Below, piece after piece: positions 6,902-10,276 of a stretch of DNA of 10,276 nucleotides. The first letter of the stretch is position 1. Each line of letters begins with the position of its first letter. The notes under the pieces were generated by a model. The model made no database searches. It was not told where the DNA came from and was given only the letters and a program-made list of their open reading frames with translations. Source of the DNA: Syntrophales bacterium (GTDB lineage: Bacteria > Desulfobacterota > Syntrophia > Syntrophales > UBA2192); assembly GCA_025454095.1 (NCBI GenBank), contig JALOPC010000027.1, positions 1 to 10,276 of the forward strand, given 5' to 3'. A program made the translations under genes and the position numbers.

Positions 6902-7441
6902 TCAGCTGTTGGCCTCGAGCAGTGCGAAATTCCCATCCTCTCGACGGTAGATGACGCTGATGTTTTCCGACTGCGCATCGCGGTAGATGACGAAGCGGTT
7001 CCTGGAGCCTTCCATCTCGATCATGGCCTCTTCCAGGGACATGGGCTTCAGCACGACCCTGCGCGTCTCGACGACCCGGGCCCGCGACTCCTCCTCGAAG
7101 CCCGCGGAGGCGTCGCTCGCGCCGCCCTTCTCCTCGGCACGGTTCGTACCGGCTTTGTGGTCGCGGCTCTTCTCCTTGTGCTTCTTGATCTGGCGTTCGA
7201 TCTTGTCGATCACGCTGTCGATCGCCAGTTGCATGTCCTTGGCCTCTTCCTTGCCGACGAGGTTGATGCCCTTGGCCATGATGTTGACTTCGGCCACGTT
7301 GCGGAACTTCTCAACGGAGAGGACGACGTGGGCCTCCACGGGTTTGTCGATGTATTTCTGGATCTTGCTCAGCCGTTCCGTCACATAATCCTTGAACCAA
7401 CTTTCCGACCCCGTATTCCGAAAGGTCACGGAAACCTGCAT
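6902..7441 (-). CDS. hpf: Ribosome hibernation promoting factor, long form
   Basis: A 179-residue protein. Residues 1-95 are the S30AE/YfiA domain that binds the 30S decoding region (MQVSVTFRNT..., KIQKYIDKPVEAHVVLSVEK, EVNIMAKG). A charged, Gly/Ser-rich linker follows at about 96-122. Residues about 124-178 are the C-terminal dimerisation domain (RRVVLKPMSLEEAMIEME; NRFVIYRDAQ; ISVIYRREDGNFALLE). Both domains together mean the long HPF, which forms 100S ribosome dimers by itself, rather than the short gammaproteobacterial form. ATG 7441 is chosen because the homologous sequence starts there, with GAGGAGG nine bases upstream. A longer in-frame opening back to 7564 has no family similarity. 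It is the first gene after the internal promoter. Confidence 0.95.
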   Translation of the reverse strand: MQVSVTFRNTGSESWFKDYVTERLSKIQKYIDKPVEAHVVLSVEKFRNVAEVNIMAKGINLVGKEEAKDMQLAIDSVIDKIERQIKKHKEKSRDHKAGTNRAEEKGGASDASAGFEEESRARVVETRRVVLKPMSLEEAMIEMEGSRNRFVIYRDAQSENISVIYRREDGNFALLEANS

Positions 7442-7450
7442 GTGTTCGCG

Positions 7451-7457
7451 CCTCCTC
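7451..7457 (-). promoter_or_regulatory. Strong Shine-Dalgarno fixing the hpf start
   Basis: GAGGAGG on the minus strand, nine bases before ATG 7441. It is the best ribosome site in the window and rules out the upstream in-frame openings. It fits high hpf translation once the leader is transcribed. Confidence 0.8.
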
Positions 7458-7561
7458 ATCCTGAGTTGTCGGGTTGTCCCGTCCTTGTCCGGTATCCTTG
7501 CAAGAAGGACGCCCCGGGCGGGGGGGCAAGACGGCCGGCCGTTCATGTCGCGGGGAATTCG

Positions 7562-7601
7562 CACGGCGGCTTCATGCCGGTTCCCGGCGGCATCCGCCGT
7601 G
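7562..7601 (-). promoter_or_regulatory. Structured hpf leader with competing hairpins
   Basis: Within the ~188-nt leader (7442-7629), CACGGCGG (7594-7601) can pair with CCGCCGTG (7562-7569), enclosing a second stem GCCGG-GAA-CCGGC (7576-7588). Alternatively CGGCGG (7594-7599) can pair with the nearer CCGCCG (7585-7590) around a three-base loop. That alternative destroys both other stems. I recognise no known riboswitch or ribosomal-protein motif. The remainder of the leader (7458-7561) is GC-rich with no other clear element. Confidence 0.4.
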
Positions 7602-7620
7602 CAAGGTGCCGTTTCCGTCT

Positions 7621-7650
7621 GAAAATAAGCTCTGCCTTATAGGCCAGAGC
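7621..7650 (-). terminator. Terminator-like hairpin after rpoN
   Basis: On the minus strand GCTCTG pairs with CAGAGC (7629-7650), extended by CC/GG beyond a one-base bulge, with a TATAA loop. The sequence TTATTTTC follows (7621-7628). This looks like a moderate Rho-independent terminator for lptAB-rpoN transcripts. Because its loop holds the -10 box of the next promoter, transcripts from that promoter start too late to contain the full stem. Confidence 0.55.
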
Positions 7651-7664
7651 CCTTGCAATGTCAA
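7636..7664 (-). promoter_or_regulatory. Near-consensus sigma-70 promoter for hpf-ptsN-rapZ
   Basis: A perfect TTGACA (7659-7664), an ideal 17-bp spacer, and TATAAG (7636-7641) on the minus strand. The -35 box begins immediately after the rpoN stop codon. Initiation near 7629 gives a leader of about 188 nt to hpf. It is the best promoter match in the window. I found no sigma-54 (-24/-12) site here with the right spacing. Confidence 0.75.
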
Positions 7665-9125
7665 TCAGTTTTTGGGCTTGATAAAAAATTTCTTGCGCTT
7701 GGACGAGGGAAGGATCCCCATCATTTCCCGGTATTTGGCAACGGTCCGCCGGGCAATCGAGATCCCCTGCCCGCTGAGGATATCGACGATTTCGCTGTCG
7801 CTCAGGGGTTTGCGGGCGTCCTCGCCGCTGATGATCTTCCGGATCTCTTCCTGGACGCTCTTCGAGGCGATCGTGTCGCCGCTCGTCTTGCTGATGCTGC
7901 TGTTGAAGAAATACTTGAGTTCGAAGATCCCCCGCGGCGTGTGCATGTACTTGTTGGTCGTCACGCGGCTGATCGTGGACTCGTGCATCTCCACGTCGTC
8001 GGCGACGTCGCGCAGCACCAGCGGCTTGAGGAAGTGGATCCCGTTGTCGAAAAATTCGCGCTGGAACTTGACGATGCTCTCGGTGACCCGGAAAATCGTC
8101 CTCTGGCGCTGCTGGATGCTCTTGATGAGCCACGTGGCCGACTGGAGCCTTTCCTTGATGTATTTCTTGCAATCGTCGGCGCTCTGGGCACCCTCCGCGC
8201 CGCCCCCCAGGATTTCGCGGTAGAAGTTGCTGATCCGCAGCCGGGGGAGCCCCTCGTCGTTCAGGATGATCTTGTACTCCTCGCCCACCTTGAAGACGAA
8301 CACGTCGGGAATGATGTACTGGGGCCCCTCGTCGCTGTAGACGAGCCCCGGCTTGGGGTCCATGCGGCTGATGAGGAAAATGGCATCCAGCACATCCGCC
8401 AGGGGGATCTTCAGCTTCTTGGCGATGTTGTTGTAGTTTTTCGTCTCCAGGTCATGGAGGTAGTCGCGGATGATTGTCTCGATCAGGGCGTGCGAGGCGC
8501 CCACGTAGCGGGCCTGCAGCAGGAGGCACTCGCGGAGGTCCCGTGCCGCAATCCCCGGCGGGTCGAATTCCTGGATCCGGGCCAGCACCTTCTCGACAAC
8601 CTCGACACCGACTTTTTCCTGCTCGGCGATCTCTTCGACGGTGGCCGCGAGGTAGCCGCTCGTGTCCAGGTTGCCGATTATCTGCTCGCCGATTCCGCGC
8701 TCCGCTTTCGAGAGCCGGGAGAGTCCCAGCTGCCACATCAGGTGGTCCGTCAGCGTCGTCTTGCGGGACAGCATGTTCTCCCAGGACGGTCCCTCGTCCT
8801 CCTCGCGGTCGTAGGTCACCCGCATGGGGCCGTAATCCTCGAGGTAGCTGTCCCAGTCGAAATCCTCTTTTCCGTCCCCCTCGCCCGTCACCTCGCCGGT
8901 GCGCTCCGCGGTCTTGACCTCGTCGACCTCCGGCGCCGGCGCCCCTTCCTCGCCGAATTCCTCGCTGGCACGCTCCTCGAGCAGGGGGTTCTCCTCCATC
9001 TCCTGCTGGATCATGTCGATCAGCTCGATCCGGGATAGCTGGAGCAGCTTGATCGCCTGCTGCAGCTGGGGCGTCATGATCAGCTGCTGGCTGAGTTTGA
9101 GGCTTTGCTTGAGTTCGAACGTCAT
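7665..9125 (-). CDS. rpoN: RNA polymerase sigma-54 factor
   Basis: A 486-residue protein with all sigma-54 regions. Residues 1-50 are the Gln/Leu-rich activator-interacting region I (LKQSLKLSQQLIMTPQLQQA). Residues about 51-115 are an acidic region II. Residues about 120-340 are the core-binding domain (RIQEFDPPGIAARDLRECL; DPKPG). The DNA-binding part has a helix-turn-helix at about 374-393 (VADDVEMHESTISRVTTNKY) and the RpoN box ARRTVAKYRE at 458-467, which reads the -24 element. It directs transcription from -24/-12 promoters, needing AAA+ enhancer-binding proteins. ATG 9125 has AGGA a few bases upstream and lies 21 bp after lptB, so it is probably co-transcribed with lptAB. A hairpin terminator follows the stop. 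Confidence 0.97.
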   Translation of the reverse strand: MTFELKQSLKLSQQLIMTPQLQQAIKLLQLSRIELIDMIQQEMEENPLLEERASEEFGEEGAPAPEVDEVKTAERTGEVTGEGDGKEDFDWDSYLEDYGPMRVTYDREEDEGPSWENMLSRKTTLTDHLMWQLGLSRLSKAERGIGEQIIGNLDTSGYLAATVEEIAEQEKVGVEVVEKVLARIQEFDPPGIAARDLRECLLLQARYVGASHALIETIIRDYLHDLETKNYNNIAKKLKIPLADVLDAIFLISRMDPKPGLVYSDEGPQYIIPDVFVFKVGEEYKIILNDEGLPRLRISNFYREILGGGAEGAQSADDCKKYIKERLQSATWLIKSIQQRQRTIFRVTESIVKFQREFFDNGIHFLKPLVLRDVADDVEMHESTISRVTTNKYMHTPRGIFELKYFFNSSISKTSGDTIASKSVQEEIRKIISGEDARKPLSDSEIVDILSGQGISIARRTVAKYREMMGILPSSKRKKFFIKPKN

Positions 9126-9146
9126 GCCGTCCTGCCTGCTGAGGTC

Positions 9147-9869
9147 CTAAAACCTGAAGTCGTCGCCCAGGTAGAATTTCCGGGCAATTTTACTCTCCGC
9201 GATCATGTCGGGCAAGCCCTCGATCAGCACCGTCCCCTCGTTGAGGATGTAGGCCCGGTCGCACACCGAGAGCGTTTCCCGCACGTTGTGGTCCGAGATG
9301 ACCACCCCGATGCCCTTGGACTTGAGCTTCTGGATGATCTTCTGGATATCCGCCACGGCCAGCGGGTCGATCCCCGCGAACGGCTCGTCGAGCAGGATGA
9401 ACCGCGGCGACGTCACCAGCGCCCGGGTGATCTCGACCCGCCGTCTCTCCCCTCCCGAGAGGGAGTAGGCCTTGCACGCGGCCAGGTCGGTGAGATCGAG
9501 TTCCCCCAGCAATTGTTGGAGCCTATTCTTCCTCTCCTCGCCGTCGATGTCAAGCGTTTCGAGGATCGCCAGGATATTTTCCTTGACAGTCAGTTTCCGG
9601 AACACGGAGGGCTCCTGGGGCAGGTAGTTGATGCCCTTGCGGGCCCTCACGTACATGGGATCCCGGGTGATCTCCTCGGCATCGAGGAAGATGCGGCCGT
9701 CGTCGGGCTTGATGAGGCCGACGATCATGTAAAAGGTCGTCGTCTTGCCCGCTCCGTTGGGGCCCAGAAGGCCCACGACCTCGCCCGGGCGGATCTCCAG
9801 GTCCACGCCGCTGACGACCTTGCGCCCCCCGTACACCTTGGTCAATGCCCTGGCTTCGAGCTTGCTCAT
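9147..9869 (-). CDS. lptB: LPS export system ATP-binding protein LptB
   Basis: A 240-residue ABC ATPase of the usual LptB length. Motifs in order: Walker A GPNGAGKT (36-43), Q-loop Gln85 in NYLPQEPSVF, signature LSGGERRR (137-144), Walker B FILLDEPFAGIDP with catalytic Glu162, and H-loop His194 in SDHNV. EPSVFRKLTVKENI and FAGIDP are typical of LptB against the related amino-acid LivF/LivG ATPases. It energises LptFG to extract LPS from the inner membrane and push it across the LptC-LptA bridge. It starts at ATG 9869, 38 bp after the lptA stop, with a poor Shine-Dalgarno. Neighbouring lptA confirms the role. Confidence 0.97.
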   Translation of the reverse strand: MSKLEARALTKVYGGRKVVSGVDLEIRPGEVVGLLGPNGAGKTTTFYMIVGLIKPDDGRIFLDAEEITRDPMYVRARKGINYLPQEPSVFRKLTVKENILAILETLDIDGEERKNRLQQLLGELDLTDLAACKAYSLSGGERRRVEITRALVTSPRFILLDEPFAGIDPLAVADIQKIIQKLKSKGIGVVISDHNVRETLSVCDRAYILNEGTVLIEGLPDMIAESKIARKFYLGDDFRF

Positions 9870-9907
9870 CGGCTGCCGTGTCCCGGTTGCCCGGGCGCGC
9901 GTTGCGG

Positions 9908-10276
9908 CTACTCCTTTTTCTTTTTCCCCTTGGACTCGTCGGGGTAGATGGTCGCCGTGACCCGCTTGCCCGAAGAGCTCTCGACGACCCCGCGGTTCTC
10001 GTTGAGGAGCACGACGACGCGGTCGCCGGTGACGACATTGCTGCCCTCGCGCATGACGGGGTTGCCGGTGACGACGATGCGCTGCTCGTCACTGTAGAAA
10101 ACGGCCTGATCGCCCGTGACGATGCGGTCCTTCTCGGTGATGCGCACATTCCCCTTCGAAACGATGCGGTCGATGTCCCCGGCCTGTGCCGCGGGTCCCG
10201 CGGCCTTCTTCCCCTCCGCCTTTTTCTTGAAGTACAGCACCAGGGAGTCGCTCTTGATGACGCGATCGCCCTGGGT
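9908..10276 (-). CDS. lptA: LPS export periplasmic protein LptA (OstA-like), C-terminal 122 residues, cut by the right edge
   Basis: The frame is open from the right edge to TAG at 9908. The visible segment is made of short repeated beta-strand units typical of the OstA/LptA beta-jellyroll: QGDRVIKSDSLVLYF, IVSKGNVRITEKDRIVTGDQ, YSDEQRIVVTGNPVMREG, NVVTGDRVVVLLNENRGVVE. LptA polymerises as a periplasmic bridge that carries LPS from LptC to LptD. Between two repeats sits a Lys/Ala/Gly insert (KKKAEGKKAAGPAAQAG), and the protein ends in a lysine-rich DESKGKKKKE tail. An internal GTG at 10240 is not the real start, since the repeat continues upstream. The signal peptide and N-terminus are outside the window. 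Assignment rests on the repeats and on adjacency to lptB. Confidence 0.92.
   Translation of the reverse strand, partial: TQGDRVIKSDSLVLYFKKKAEGKKAAGPAAQAGDIDRIVSKGNVRITEKDRIVTGDQAVFYSDEQRIVVTGNPVMREGSNVVTGDRVVVLLNENRGVVESSSGKRVTATIYPDESKGKKKKE

Noticed and set aside
7442-7564. Extended hpf N-terminus starting at 7564
   Set aside because: The extra 41 residues are unlike any HPF, and the family sequence starts exactly at ATG 7441 behind GAGGAGG.
7600-7620. Sigma-54 -24/-12 site in the hpf leader (GGCACCTTGC), which would suggest autoregulation by RpoN
   Set aside because: The GG and GC elements are too close: the promoter needs ten bases between them in register, and here the spacing is about two short.
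7653-9038. 461-codon plus-strand open frame opposite rpoN (and similar long frames opposite lptB and rapZ)
   Set aside because: Low-complexity Asp/Leu/Val/His-rich shadow translation; the opposite strand encodes a complete sigma-54 with an RpoN box.
1-10276. Mobile element, CRISPR, toxin-antitoxin, phage or secretion system
   Set aside because: All coding space is taken by recognisable core genes. No transposase, integrase, direct-repeat array or tRNA-associated junction was seen.

Overview
The window is GC-rich (roughly 60-65%) bacterial chromosome with ordinary core genes. The lptA-lptB-rpoN-hpf-ptsN-rapZ order is the conserved proteobacterial LPS-transport/sigma-54/PTS-Ntr neighbourhood. 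The LptAB proteins imply an outer membrane with LPS. The full-length ClpP-type NfeD next to a slipin, the long form of HPF, and CoaBC followed by a [4Fe-4S] family-4 uracil-DNA glycosylase together suggest a deltaproteobacterium in the broad sense (Desulfobacterota, perhaps a Syntrophobacterales-like lineage). That placement is inferred from gene content, not from a search.

Layout. Positions 1-3588 hold a minus-strand operon read right to left: coaBC (coenzyme A synthesis), udg (uracil repair), nfeD (membrane serine protease) and a slipin cut by the left edge. The genes overlap or lie 9-11 bp apart, and the nfeD and slipin ribosome sites overlap the preceding stop codons. Positions 3589-3846 are a divergent control region. 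It carries a promoter for each direction and, on the coaBC side, a 14-codon ORF with a strong Shine-Dalgarno. Positions 3847-5244 encode a plus-strand, membrane-anchored M23 peptidase with an intact zinc site. Positions 5245-5385 separate this gene from the convergent rapZ. This gap holds a good hairpin terminator between two inverted, near-identical runs of GGG heptads, one at the 3' end of each gene.

Positions 5386-10276 form the second minus-strand cluster, read lptA (cut by the right edge), lptB, rpoN, hpf, ptsN, rapZ. Just after the rpoN stop there is a near-consensus sigma-70 promoter (TTGACA-N17-TATAAG). It overlaps a terminator-like hairpin, so hpf-ptsN-rapZ can be transcribed independently of lptAB-rpoN. 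The hpf leader (about 188 nt) can form strong competing hairpins. No hprK, HPr or enzyme I gene lies between ptsN and rapZ or beyond rapZ in this window.

Functionally, LptA/LptB move LPS to the outer membrane, RpoN is sigma-54, HPF hibernates ribosomes, EIIA-Ntr is a phosphorylation-dependent regulator, and RapZ is a nucleotide-binding regulator. I see no mobile element, CRISPR array, tRNA, rRNA or defence system. The signals most worth following are non-coding: the paired inverted GGG-heptad repeats, the terminator/promoter overlap before hpf, and the hpf and coaBC leaders.
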